Positions 51,359-59,082 of a stretch of 64,000 bases of DNA are shown here, one piece after another (the first letter of the stretch is position 1; every line of letters begins with the position of its first letter). Source of the DNA: Streptomyces sp. A0642 (lineage in GTDB: Bacteria; Actinomycetota; Actinomycetes; Streptomycetales; Streptomycetaceae). The notes below the pieces were generated by a model. That model made no database searches. It was not told where the DNA came from and was given only the letters and a program-made list of their open reading frames with translations. The position numbers and the translations under genes are program-made. The stretch is from NCBI RefSeq assembly GCF_004795105.1, contig NZ_SSBL01000027.1, positions 1 through 64,000 on the forward strand. Direction: 5' to 3'.

Positions 51359-51496
51359 ATGCTTGAATCCAACGCATCTGCTCCGCAGGACCCGGTCACG
51401 TCCATCACCGCGACGGTGCCCACCTGGTCCTCTCCGGACTTCACGGTCATCGAGACCGGCATGGAAGTCACCGCCTACTACCTCAACGACCTCTAG
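51359..51496 (+). CDS. pqqA: PqqA precursor peptide, 45 aa
   Basis: A short gene with GAAGGGA upstream. The C-terminal half WSSPDFTVIETGMEVTAYYL contains the PqqA signature ExxxY (E36-V-T-A-Y40), whose Glu and Tyr side chains become the PQQ skeleton. The Trp before it (W23) matches the conserved W-x-x-P-x-F of other PqqA peptides. The N-terminal leader is longer than in the 23-24 aa enterobacterial peptide. It is first in a pqqABCDE operon. Confidence 0.93.
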   Translation: MLESNASAPQDPVTSITATVPTWSSPDFTVIETGMEVTAYYLNDL

Positions 51497-51507
51497 CAGA
51501 CGCCCCC

Positions 51508-52404
51508 GTGCTGCTGCTCACGCTGGGCACGGCAGCGGGTGGAGGAGTTCCCCAGTGGAACTGCGCGTGCCCCGGATGTTCCGGGGCACGCGCCCACCCC
51601 GGCCGGCGCCGCAGCCACGACTCCCTCGCCGTTCTCGGCGACGGCCGGTCATCGTGGTTCCTCCTCAACGCCGGTCCCGACATCACGGAACACATGGAGA
51701 CGCACGCCCAGCTCCGCCCCGGCGCGGGCAGCGAGCGCACTCCCGTAGTCCGGATCCTGCTCACGGATGCCGAACTCGACCATACGCTGGGCCTGTTGCG
51801 ACTCCGTGAGGCCCACCATCTGGAGATCTTCGCAACGCCACCCGTGCGCCGGGCGCTACGAGAGCGGCTGGCCCTGGACACTGTCCTCACTCCGTACACC
51901 ACCCTCACCTGGCATGACCTGCCCCCTGCCGGGCACACTCCGGCGGTGGCCGCCGGAATCGAGGTGTCCGCCATTCCCCTGTCCACCAAACGTCCCCGAT
52001 ATGCAGCCGATGCCGTGGAGGACGACAGCTGGGTCGTCGCTGCCCGGCTCCACGACCCGGCCACCGGCAAGACGGCGATCTATGCACCGGCGCTCGCGGC
52101 CCGAACCGAGGAGTTCACGAAGGAGGCCGCCGGGGCCGACTGCGTCTTCGTCGACGGAACGTTCTGGGACGACGAGGAGCCCAGGCGCCTGGGCATATCC
52201 GCCAGGACCTCCAGCGGCATGGGACATCTGCCGATCGACGGCCCCGGCGGAACGGCCGAGTGGCTGACACGGCTGCCGGCCCGCTGCCTTTACACCCACC
52301 TCAACAACACGAACCCCCTGGTCGACCCGTCTGCCCCGCAACACGGCGTCCTCTCCGGGCTGGGGCTTGAAGTGGCACAGGACGGCATGGTGATCGAACT
52401 ATGA
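51508..52404 (+). CDS. pqqB: PqqB, metallo-beta-lactamase-fold hydroxylase of PQQ biosynthesis, 298 aa
   Basis: Begins at a GTG 11 nt after pqqA. MLLLTLGTAAGGGVPQWNCA, then CPGC, is the PqqB hallmark with the zinc-binding cysteines. LLTDAELDHTLGLLRLRE is the family version of the metallo-beta-lactamase HxHxDH loop, with Asp-His retained. TSSGMGHLPIDGPGG is a conserved PqqB loop, and CLYTHLNNTNPLVD lies near the end. PqqB hydroxylates the tyrosine-derived ring during PQQ assembly. It overlaps pqqC by 4 bp (ATGA). Confidence 0.93.
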   Translation: MLLLTLGTAAGGGVPQWNCACPGCSGARAHPGRRRSHDSLAVLGDGRSSWFLLNAGPDITEHMETHAQLRPGAGSERTPVVRILLTDAELDHTLGLLRLREAHHLEIFATPPVRRALRERLALDTVLTPYTTLTWHDLPPAGHTPAVAAGIEVSAIPLSTKRPRYAADAVEDDSWVVAARLHDPATGKTAIYAPALAARTEEFTKEAAGADCVFVDGTFWDDEEPRRLGISARTSSGMGHLPIDGPGGTAEWLTRLPARCLYTHLNNTNPLVDPSAPQHGVLSGLGLEVAQDGMVIEL

Positions 52405-53159
52405 CAACAGCACCCGCACGGCCGGCCCAGGCCGCGGAATCCACCGAGTGGCCGGACAACAATCCCCTGCCACCCGCAGCATTCGAGCACGAACTGCGGG
52501 AACTCGCGCGGCGCCGCTACCACGACACCCATCCGTTCAACGTACGGATGCACCAGGGCGGGCTCAGCCCCGCCGAGCTCCGGACCTGGGTCGCCAACCG
52601 GTTCCACTACCAGCGGAGCATCCCGGTGAAGGACGCCCTGATCCTCGCCAAACTGCCCGAGCCGGCCATGCGCCGCTCCTGGCTGCGCAGAATCCAGGAT
52701 CATGACGGCCTGGCGGATGGCGAAGGCGGTATCGAGCGCTGGCTGCGGCTCGGCGAGGCGGTCGGCCTCGACCGCACGGAACTGGAATCGGGCGGTTCCG
52801 TCCTCCCGGGGGTGCGTTTCGCAGTCGACGGCTACGTGAACTTCTGCCGGCTGAGCCCCGTTCTGGAGGCCGTGGCGTCCTCGCTTACAGAACTGTGCGC
52901 ACCCAACATCATGCTGACCCGTCTGGAGGCCTTCCCCCGTCACTACCCGTGGATCGAGGAACCGGGCCTCGCCTACTTCCGCAGCAGAGTTCCGCAGGGG
53001 CGCCGCGACGGTGTGGAGGCGCTGAACTGGGTCACCGAGTGGGCGCGGACCCGCTCCGAACAGCTTGCCGCACTGTCAGCCCTCTCCTTCAAGTGCGACA
53101 TTCTGTGGTCGCTGCTGGACGCCGTGGAGCACGGGAGCAGGCCGGGGAGCGCAGCATGA
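52401..53159 (+). CDS. pqqC: PqqC, cofactor-less oxidase for the last PQQ step, 252 aa
   Basis: A seven-helix TENA/HemeO-like protein. It has YHDTHPFNVRMHQGGLSPAE, WVANRFHYQRSIPVKDALIL, IQDHDGLADGEGGIERWLRL and FKCDILWSLLDAVEH. These carry the His, Arg and Tyr residues that bind PQQ and oxygen. It performs the eight-electron oxidation and ring closure of AHQQ to PQQ. The length matches the family. It overlaps pqqB and pqqD by 4 bp each. Confidence 0.95.
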   Translation: MTTAPARPAQAAESTEWPDNNPLPPAAFEHELRELARRRYHDTHPFNVRMHQGGLSPAELRTWVANRFHYQRSIPVKDALILAKLPEPAMRRSWLRRIQDHDGLADGEGGIERWLRLGEAVGLDRTELESGGSVLPGVRFAVDGYVNFCRLSPVLEAVASSLTELCAPNIMLTRLEAFPRHYPWIEEPGLAYFRSRVPQGRRDGVEALNWVTEWARTRSEQLAALSALSFKCDILWSLLDAVEHGSRPGSAA

Positions 53160-53428
53160 CGACACCCGATCCGGATCGCTGGTGCCCGCGTCCGGCTCCC
53201 GCCGTCCTTTTTCGGCACGACCGCGCGCGCGGCAATCACGTCCTGCTGATGCCGGAGCGCGTCGTCGTACTGACGGGCAGCGCCCGGCACGTGGTGGAGC
53301 TGTGCGACGGAACGCGAACGGTCGCCAGGATTACCGAAGAGCTGCGGGAGCGCTTTCCCCAAGCTCCCGTCGACACGGAAGTGGGTCCGTTCGTGGAACG
53401 GATGCGCAAGGAAGGCTGGATTCGTTGA
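53156..53428 (+). CDS. pqqD: PqqD, peptide chaperone (RRE) for PqqA, 90 aa
   Basis: A winged-helix RiPP recognition element: NHVLLMPERVVVLTGSARHV, VELCDGTRTVARITEEL, then EVGPFVERMRKEGWI. It binds PqqA and presents it to PqqE. The ATG overlaps the pqqC stop (ATGA), and its TGA stop overlaps the TTG start of pqqE. PqqD is separate from PqqC and PqqE here, rather than fused as in some bacteria. Confidence 0.92.
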   Translation: MTTPDPDRWCPRPAPAVLFRHDRARGNHVLLMPERVVVLTGSARHVVELCDGTRTVARITEELRERFPQAPVDTEVGPFVERMRKEGWIR

Positions 53429-54531
53429 GCACGATCACACCCCCCTGGGGTCTCCTGGCAGAGCTGACGCACGCCTGTCCGCTGCACTGTGGTTACTGCT
53501 CCAACCCTCTTGAGCTGACACGCCGCTCCCGCGAACTGTCCGCCGAGCACTGGGTGGACGTATTCCGGCAGGCTGCGGATCTCGGCGTTCTGCAGACGCA
53601 TCTCTCCGGGGGCGAACCGCTGCTCCGCAAGGACCTCGAGGCCATCGTCACCGGTGCTGAGGAATCCGGCGTCTACACCCAGCTCGTCACCAGCGGATCA
53701 GGACTCACCGAGGACCGTCTCCGCTCTCTGACCGGCGCGGGACTGCGCAGCGTACAGCTTTCGGTGCAGCACGCAGACCCCGAAGCCTCGGACCGTATCG
53801 CGGGCAGCCCGGCGTTCGCCGCCAAGGAGACCGCAGCGGCGCTCGTCACCGAGGCAGGGCTGCCGCTGGGCGTCAACGCCGTGCTGCACCGTCACAATCT
53901 GGATGCCGTCGACGGTCTCGTGGAGCTCGCCCTGCGCTGGGGAGCGGACCGCATCGAGCTTGCCAACACCCAGTTCTACGGCTGGGGCCTTCTCAACCGG
54001 GAAGCGTTGATGCCTGGCCGTGACCAGCTCGCCCGTGCGGTGGATTCCGTCAACAGGTGGCGTGAGCGGCTGGAGGGAAGCCTGGAGATCGTCTGGGTCG
54101 CGCCGGACTACTTCGACGGGGTGGCCAAACCCTGCATGGGAGGGTGGGGAGCCGTCTCCCTCACCGTGGCCCCTGACGGCACTGCCCTGCCGTGCCCTGC
54201 GGCGGCCACCCTGCCTGGACTCGAACCGGTCAACGTCAAGGACCACCCCTTGCGCTGGATATGGGAGGAGTCCAAAGCGTTCAACCTCTACCGGGGCACC
54301 GACTGGATGCCTTCACCGTGCCGGACCTGCGAACGACGCACCCAGGACTTCGGCGGGTGCCGCTGCCAGGCTTTCGCCCTCACGGGCGACGCCACCCGCA
54401 CCGACCCGGCCTGCTCGCTCTCCCCCGACCACACGGCACTGACGGCCCTCACCCACTCCGATCCCGGCAAACTGACCGACGTGACCCCCCGCCGACCGAC
54501 CACCGGCCCGCGGTCCGCCGCCCACGCCTGA
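53425..54531 (+). CDS. pqqE: PqqE, radical SAM enzyme cross-linking Glu and Tyr of PqqA, 368 aa
   Basis: Starts at a TTG overlapping the pqqD stop (TTGA). TTG is rare, but the first residues (TPPWGLLAELTHACPLHCGY, then CSNPLELT) match PqqE at the right place, including the radical SAM CxxxCxxC cluster. The SPASM region has KPCMGGWG, LPCPAAATLPGL, PCRTCERRTQDFGGCRCQAF and DPACSLSPDH for two auxiliary clusters. It forms the C-C bond between Glu36 and Tyr40 of PqqA. It ends the operon. No pqqF/G peptidase gene is present, so a host protease must release the product. Confidence 0.93.
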   Translation: MSTITPPWGLLAELTHACPLHCGYCSNPLELTRRSRELSAEHWVDVFRQAADLGVLQTHLSGGEPLLRKDLEAIVTGAEESGVYTQLVTSGSGLTEDRLRSLTGAGLRSVQLSVQHADPEASDRIAGSPAFAAKETAAALVTEAGLPLGVNAVLHRHNLDAVDGLVELALRWGADRIELANTQFYGWGLLNREALMPGRDQLARAVDSVNRWRERLEGSLEIVWVAPDYFDGVAKPCMGGWGAVSLTVAPDGTALPCPAAATLPGLEPVNVKDHPLRWIWEESKAFNLYRGTDWMPSPCRTCERRTQDFGGCRCQAFALTGDATRTDPACSLSPDHTALTALTHSDPGKLTDVTPRRPTTGPRSAAHA

Positions 54532-54905
54532 CCCCCAGGAGCCCGCGCCTGAGCGCGTGGCGCTTCGGCTGGAAGCACCGGCTGTTCGAGCCTGGAACCC
54601 CAGCGATCACCCGAGCCGCCGGATCACGTGGCTGACACCCGATGTGATTGCTGAATTCGTACCCGGAAGCGCCCCGTTGTGACACAAGTCGTGTCGGACC
54701 GCGCTTTCGGCTCTTCGTCACCAGCGATGACCACGAGGGGTGACACGCACGTCGGTCTCTGCCGAACCGGCGTGGGCCGCCCTCGTCCGTCACCGGCAGT
54801 GGCTGTCTGCCGTTGTCGGCCCGAGCCATCCGACGAACACCACGCGGAGGTCGTCGGGAGGTCAGCTCACGACCCTTTTTCGACACACACCAGTGGCCGG
54901 CCCGG
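54532..54905. other. Convergent intergenic region between pqqE and dehydroshikimate dehydratase
   Basis: 374 bp between two convergent operons. No supported gene was found and no clean terminator hairpin was recognised. It separates the PQQ block from the quinate/shikimate block. Confidence 0.4.
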
Positions 54906-56696
54906 TCACACCTGCATCTGAGCGTGCTGCGCGGTCAGGCGCACATGGGCGCTCTGCTCACCGAAACCCGCGTACTCGCTGTCGCGCTGGACGACTTCGA
55001 AGAACACGTCCCCGATGGTCCTGGTGTAGAAGTGGCGGAACTGACTGCCGCGCTCGTCGCAGTCGTAGAGAATGCCCAGCGCACGGTAGGTGTGCAGTTC
55101 ACCGGGGCCGAATTCGTAGCGCGCGGCAAGGTCGTCGTAGTAGTTGTCCGGAACCGGCAGAAGATGCCCCGCGGCGCCGATCCGCCTCGCGGCAGCGACG
55201 ATGTCGTCGGTTGCCAGCGCGATGTGCTGGGAGGCGCGATGAGAGGCGCCCGGCGCAGGGTCGATGCTCAGCGCGATGCGCACGGAATCGTCCTGGTTGC
55301 TGACCGCCCTGCTGCGCCGCAGGCCGTACGGGTCGGGGACATCGACGCTGCCGTGCGGCCGGAGCCCGATCACGCTGCGGTAGAAAAGAAGCGCCTCGTC
55401 GTACTGGTGCCACGGCTGGGTGAGCGCGACATGATCAATACCCGTGACGGGCCCGGCCTGAGCCGCCGAGCCCCCTACGGCGGCGAAGTCGTCGAGCCAG
55501 TCGGGCAGATCCTGCCGGCCGGACGCGCAGAAGAAGAGCTCGGTCCCGTCCGGGGCTGCGACTGCCTCCAGCAGGACGTCCGTGCGGGCGCGGCGGCGTG
55601 GCAGAACCGGCGCGCCAAGAGACTCGGCCCGCTTGGCCGCAGCCCCCGGGTCGGGGGACTCGATGCCGAGGGCCGCGAGGCGAGGCCCGCTACCGCCGGT
55701 AGCGGGTTCCGTGTTCACCAGGACGCGTGCAGCGGCCTGTTCCCAGAGGTCGACGGGCTTGAACCGATGTTTTCCGGTGCGCGAGAACCCCAGCGCCTGG
55801 AGCAGGACGGTGACCGGCTCCGTATCCATGGTGACCAGTTCGGCAAAGGCGATTCCGGTGGGAGCGACGGCGGCGGGAAGCTCCAGCACGCCGGCGGCCT
55901 CCTGCAATGCGGTGAGGGAACGCCTCGCGTCGATAGCGGTGCTGCCGGAGTCGGCCTGGCGGAACACGTCGTTGAAGACTTCCAGCGACAGCGGACCGTC
56001 GTATCCGGTCCGGACCACGGACCGGACGAACTCCGCGAGGTCGAAGTCGCCCTGGCCCGGAAAGAGCCGGTAGTGGCGGCTCCATTGCAGGACATCCATC
56101 CCCATGAACGGGGCATCAGCGAGCTGAACGAAGAAGATCTTCTCGCCGGGGATCGCGGCGAAGCCCGCCGGGTCCGAACCACGGGCCAGAACATGGAAGC
56201 TGTCGAGACAGATACCGAGAGCGGGGTGGTCCGCTGACTGGACGATGCGCCAGGCGTGGTCGTAGGTGTTGACATGACGTCCCCACGCCAGCGCCTCGTA
56301 GGCGACGCGGATGCCGTACTCGTCCGCCAGTCCGGCCAGTTCACGCAACTGTGCCGCGGCCAGGGCATCGTCGTCACGGGCGTGTACGGAGACGTTGGAA
56401 CACGCCAGGACGGTGTCGACGCCGAGTCGGCGCATGACACGGAACTTGTGCTCCGCCCGGCGCATACTTCGGGCGAACGCGTCGGGGGACAGACCTTCGA
56501 CATCCCTCATCGGCTGATAGAGAAGCAGTTCGAGACCCAGGTCCGCCGCGCGTTCCCTCACCTGTTCGGGTGCGAGTGGACTGCCCAACAGGTCGTTCTC
56601 GAAGATCTCCACGCCGTCGAACCCGGCACGGGCTATGGCATTGAGTTTCTCGGTCAGACTTCCGCTCACGGAGACGGTGGCGATGGACGTGCGCAT
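54906..56696 (-). CDS. qsuB: 3-Dehydroshikimate dehydratase (QsuB/AsbF-like TIM barrel + VOC domain), 596 aa
   Basis: The N-terminal xylose-isomerase-like TIM barrel (residues 1-280) keeps all expected metal ligands in order: VAYEALAWG (Glu), ICLDSFHVL (Asp, His), FFVQLADAP (Gln) and LSLEVFND (Glu). A C-terminal hydroxyphenylpyruvate dioxygenase-like VOC region follows (GIDHVALTQPWHQYDEALLF and RTIGDVFFEVVQRD). This two-part architecture is that of bacterial QsuB-type dehydratases, which convert 3-dehydroshikimate to protocatechuate. The ATG at 56696 has AAGGA. It is last in the operon aroQ, shikimate dehydrogenase, qsuB and supplies the beta-ketoadipate pathway. Confidence 0.88.
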   Translation of the reverse strand: MRTSIATVSVSGSLTEKLNAIARAGFDGVEIFENDLLGSPLAPEQVRERAADLGLELLLYQPMRDVEGLSPDAFARSMRRAEHKFRVMRRLGVDTVLACSNVSVHARDDDALAAAQLRELAGLADEYGIRVAYEALAWGRHVNTYDHAWRIVQSADHPALGICLDSFHVLARGSDPAGFAAIPGEKIFFVQLADAPFMGMDVLQWSRHYRLFPGQGDFDLAEFVRSVVRTGYDGPLSLEVFNDVFRQADSGSTAIDARRSLTALQEAAGVLELPAAVAPTGIAFAELVTMDTEPVTVLLQALGFSRTGKHRFKPVDLWEQAAARVLVNTEPATGGSGPRLAALGIESPDPGAAAKRAESLGAPVLPRRRARTDVLLEAVAAPDGTELFFCASGRQDLPDWLDDFAAVGGSAAQAGPVTGIDHVALTQPWHQYDEALLFYRSVIGLRPHGSVDVPDPYGLRRSRAVSNQDDSVRIALSIDPAPGASHRASQHIALATDDIVAAARRIGAAGHLLPVPDNYYDDLAARYEFGPGELHTYRALGILYDCDERGSQFRHFYTRTIGDVFFEVVQRDSEYAGFGEQSAHVRLTAQHAQMQV

Positions 56697-56715
56697 CGTG
56701 ATCCTTCTTCTGGCT

Positions 56716-57591
56716 TCAGCTGCGTGGACCGGGGACCCTTGCGAGGTCGGTGACGTCGGTGAGCATGCGTTCCACATCGGGTTCGCGTCGGGTGAAGAAC
56801 CGGAAGGCGTCCGCGGCCTGCAGCGCGACCATCCCCGATCCGTCCAGCGTGGTGCAGCCCAGTGCGCGCGCCTCGGCGAGCAGTCGTGTCTCCAGCGGGC
56901 GGTAGACGACTTCGGCTACCCACAGCCCCGGGTGGAGCAGTTCGGGGGCGAACGGCGTCCCGGGATGCGCGCTCATCCCGGTCGGGGTGGCGTGCACGAG
57001 GCCGTCGCAGCGGGCCAGTTCCCGGGCGAGATCCCGTGGACCGCCGGCGACCACGCGTTGCACGGGAAATCTGGCGTTCAATGAGGCCGCTAGGGAACGG
57101 GCCCGCGACTCGTCCGTGTCAACCAAAGTCAGACGGACGGTACCGAGCGCAAGCATGGCGTGGGCGACGGCCGCGCCTGCTCCGCCGGCTCCGAGCTGGA
57201 CCACGTGCGAGACGGGTGCACCGGGCAGCCCCCGGATGAACGCCGCGCCGAATCCTGTGACATCGGTGTTGTGCCCCGTGGCCAGACCGTCCCGGAAGAC
57301 GATGGTGTTCACGGCGCCGAGCGCGTCCGCCTGCGGGTCGAGAGCATCGAGGTAGGGGATGACGGTCTGCTTGCAGGGATGGGTGATGTTGAGTCCGTCA
57401 TACCCGAGGTCCCGGGCCGCTCGTACGAGCTCTCCCACTCGCTCGGGGCCGCCACCCAGGACATCCAGGTCCAGCAGCTTGTACAGATAGCGCAGACCCT
57501 GCCGGTCCGCCTCGCGCTCATGCAGAGCGGGGCTGAGCGAGGTGGTGATGCCCGCACCGATCAGCCCCACCAGATACGTACCCGCAGTCAC
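56716..57591 (-). CDS. Shikimate/quinate dehydrogenase (AroE/QsuD family), 291 aa
   Basis: The substrate domain has SLSPALHE (Ser-x-Ser carboxylate site), GLNITHPCKQ (catalytic Lys) and ATGHNTDVTGF (Asn, Asp). The NAD(P) domain has the glycine motif QLGAGGAGAAVAHAM followed by LVDTDESRA. The Asp at the end of beta-2 favours NAD over NADP and hence a catabolic quinate/shikimate dehydrogenase. The GTG start overlaps the aroQ stop by 4 bp (GTGA). It oxidises quinate or shikimate to 3-dehydroquinate or 3-dehydroshikimate. Confidence 0.88.
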   Translation of the reverse strand: MTAGTYLVGLIGAGITTSLSPALHEREADRQGLRYLYKLLDLDVLGGGPERVGELVRAARDLGYDGLNITHPCKQTVIPYLDALDPQADALGAVNTIVFRDGLATGHNTDVTGFGAAFIRGLPGAPVSHVVQLGAGGAGAAVAHAMLALGTVRLTLVDTDESRARSLAASLNARFPVQRVVAGGPRDLARELARCDGLVHATPTGMSAHPGTPFAPELLHPGLWVAEVVYRPLETRLLAEARALGCTTLDGSGMVALQAADAFRFFTRREPDVERMLTDVTDLARVPGPRS

Positions 57592-58274
57592 CGTGCTCCC
57601 CCGCCGGTCAACCGTGCCAGTCGCGTCAGCGCGAAGACGTACCCGTCCGTGCCGGCCCCGCAGATCACGACGTCCGCCACCCCCGACACGTAGCTGTGGT
57701 GACGGAACTCCTCACGTCGGTGAATGTTCGTCAGATGGACTTCCACGACCGGGCGGTCCACCGCCGCCAGAGCGTCGCGGATGGCAACCGAAGTGTGGCT
57801 GTAGGCACCCGGGTTGATCACTATCCCGGCGAACTCGGTGCGTGCTTCGTGAATGGCGTCGACTAGGGCGTGTTTCGAAAGTAGCGCCGTCCGCCCGGAG
57901 GGCGGGCTCGGCGGCGTCTGGTGCGTGCGATCGCAAGGCGGAGGGTCGCCCCGATACTGGCTGTATCGGGGCGACCCCGACAACGCGGCGAGCAATGGGG
58001 TCTCCCCTGCTCGAGCGAAGCCGAGAGCTCGGGGAAGTGCCAGGCGTCGCCGAGCAGGCGGGACTTTCGAAACACGCCCTAGGCCGCCCTCATGGTTGCT
58101 CTGTCTGCACTCGGCTTCCAGTCCGTTGGCAGCCGCGGTGTCCCGGCAGAGCTTCTCCACATCGGCGAGGGTGTCGCTGCCGTACAGGGCGGGCTCACGG
58201 GTGCCGAGCAGATTGAGGTTGGGCCCGTTGAGCACGAGCACCCTCCCGACCGCCCGTGCACGGGTCAGGTCCAT
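57588..58274 (-). CDS. aroQ: Type II 3-dehydroquinate dehydratase interrupted in frame by a MITE, 228 aa
   Basis: The N-terminal part VLVLNGPNLNLLGTREPALY, then GSDTL, and the C-terminal part TEFAGIVINPGAYSHTSVAI and RPVVEVHLTNIHRREEFRHH are typical of type II dehydroquinases. The catalytic residues (Arg in TREP, Tyr in LYG, His in YSHTS) remain. Between SNHEGGL and LVDAIHEA lies a 72-residue insertion encoded by the element at 57867-58078. Without it the protein would be 156 aa, the normal size. The insertion splits the conserved SNHEG-x-LVD active-site segment, so function is doubtful, but there is no stop or frameshift. The ATG at 58274 is preferred over the GTG at 58277, with GGAGG upstream. 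Confidence 0.85.
   Translation of the reverse strand: MDLTRARAVGRVLVLNGPNLNLLGTREPALYGSDTLADVEKLCRDTAAANGLEAECRQSNHEGGLGRVSKVPPARRRLALPRALGFARAGETPLLAALSGSPRYSQYRGDPPPCDRTHQTPPSPPSGRTALLSKHALVDAIHEARTEFAGIVINPGAYSHTSVAIRDALAAVDRPVVEVHLTNIHRREEFRHHSYVSGVADVVICGAGTDGYVFALTRLARLTGGGAR
57863..58082. mobile_element. MITE-like element inserted in aroQ
   Basis: Perfect 20-bp inverted ends (57863-57882 and 58063-58082) begin and end with CTAG. The core is 57867-58078 (212 bp), flanked by CTAG copies (57863-57866, 58079-58082) that can be read as a 4-bp target duplication. The gene reads correctly (GGC CTA GTC) if one CTAG and the core are removed. The net gain is 216 bp, exactly 72 codons. Inside is a perfect 14-bp hairpin (57943-57956 with 57964-57977, 7-nt loop). 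It encodes no transposase, so it would need one in trans. Ends starting GGGCGTGTTTCGAAAGT look like those of small non-autonomous elements of Streptomyces. Confidence 0.9.
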
Positions 58275-58285
58275 CACGCCTCCGA

Positions 58286-58307
58286 TAACGTACGAACCAG
58301 TACGTTA
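58286..58307. promoter_or_regulatory. TetR-type palindromic operator between aroQ and tetR
   Basis: TAACGTAC-GAACCA-GTACGTTA is a perfect 8-6-8 inverted repeat 12 bp upstream of the aroQ start and 107 bp before the divergent tetR gene. Size, symmetry and position fit the operator of the adjacent regulator controlling both directions. Confidence 0.75.
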
Positions 58308-58413
58308 CTTATAGCAAGAGTCCGCCCTGGCGAGAAGCCCTGCGCCGAAGGTTCCGGGCACGGCCTGCTCCTACAATCACAGGACACCCTCGACGCACCG
58401 GAGGAACCAGGGC

Positions 58414-59082
58414 ATGCCGAGCGCCCAGAAGCCAGCGCCCGCAGAGCGTCAGCGCGACGCGGCCCGCACCCGGGCGGAAATTCTCGCGGTAGCGACCAGA
58501 GAGTTCGCCCGGGACGGTTACGCAGGCGCACGGGTCGACAAGATCGCCGACCTGACCCGCACCACGAAGCGGATGATCTATTACTACTTCGGCGGCAAGG
58601 AACAGCTCTTCACCGCGGTACTCGAAGCCGCCTACTCGGAGATCCGCCAACTGGAAGGCGACCTGGACGTCGAACATCTCGACCCGGTCGCCGCCACCCG
58701 CCGGCTGGTCGAGCTGACCTTCGACCACCACGAGGCGCACCCCGACTTCATCCGGCTCGTCAGCATCGAGAACATCCACGAGGCGGAACACATCACCGGC
58801 TCCGGGAAGTTGAGCCGTCTGGGCTCCCCGGCAACCGACGTGCTCCAGCGCATCCTGGAGTCAGGACGGAAGGCGGGGCTGTTCCACGCGAACGTCGACG
58901 CCATCGACGTACACGCGATGATCAGTTCGTTCTGCTTCTTCCGCGTGTCGAACCGCCACACGTTCGGCGCCCTCTTCGGCCGCGACCTCGTCGCTCCTGA
59001 CAGCCGGGACCACTACCGGAACATGCTCGCGGACATGATCTGCGCTTACCTCACATCACCGCCCGCACGCAGCGACACATAG
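58414..59082 (+). CDS. TetR-family regulator of the quinate/shikimate operon, 222 aa
   Basis: The N-terminal TetR HTH includes RTRAEILAVATREFARDGYA, then GARVDKIADLTRTTKRMIYY and YFGGKEQLF. The C-terminal ligand-binding domain resembles the TetR_C group of aromatic-catabolism regulators (HPDFIRLVSIENIHEAEHIT). The ATG has GGAGG at good spacing. It is divergent from the aroQ operon with a perfect palindrome in between, so local repression relieved by quinate, shikimate or protocatechuate is a reasonable inference. Confidence 0.9.
   Translation: MPSAQKPAPAERQRDAARTRAEILAVATREFARDGYAGARVDKIADLTRTTKRMIYYYFGGKEQLFTAVLEAAYSEIRQLEGDLDVEHLDPVAATRRLVELTFDHHEAHPDFIRLVSIENIHEAEHITGSGKLSRLGSPATDVLQRILESGRKAGLFHANVDAIDVHAMISSFCFFRVSNRHTFGALFGRDLVAPDSRDHYRNMLADMICAYLTSPPARSDT

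Noticed and set aside
57861..58082. A natural lineage-specific loop in dehydroquinase
   Set aside because: The extra segment has perfect inverted ends, CTAG flanks and an internal hairpin, and its removal restores the canonical sequence and length. An insertion is the better explanation.
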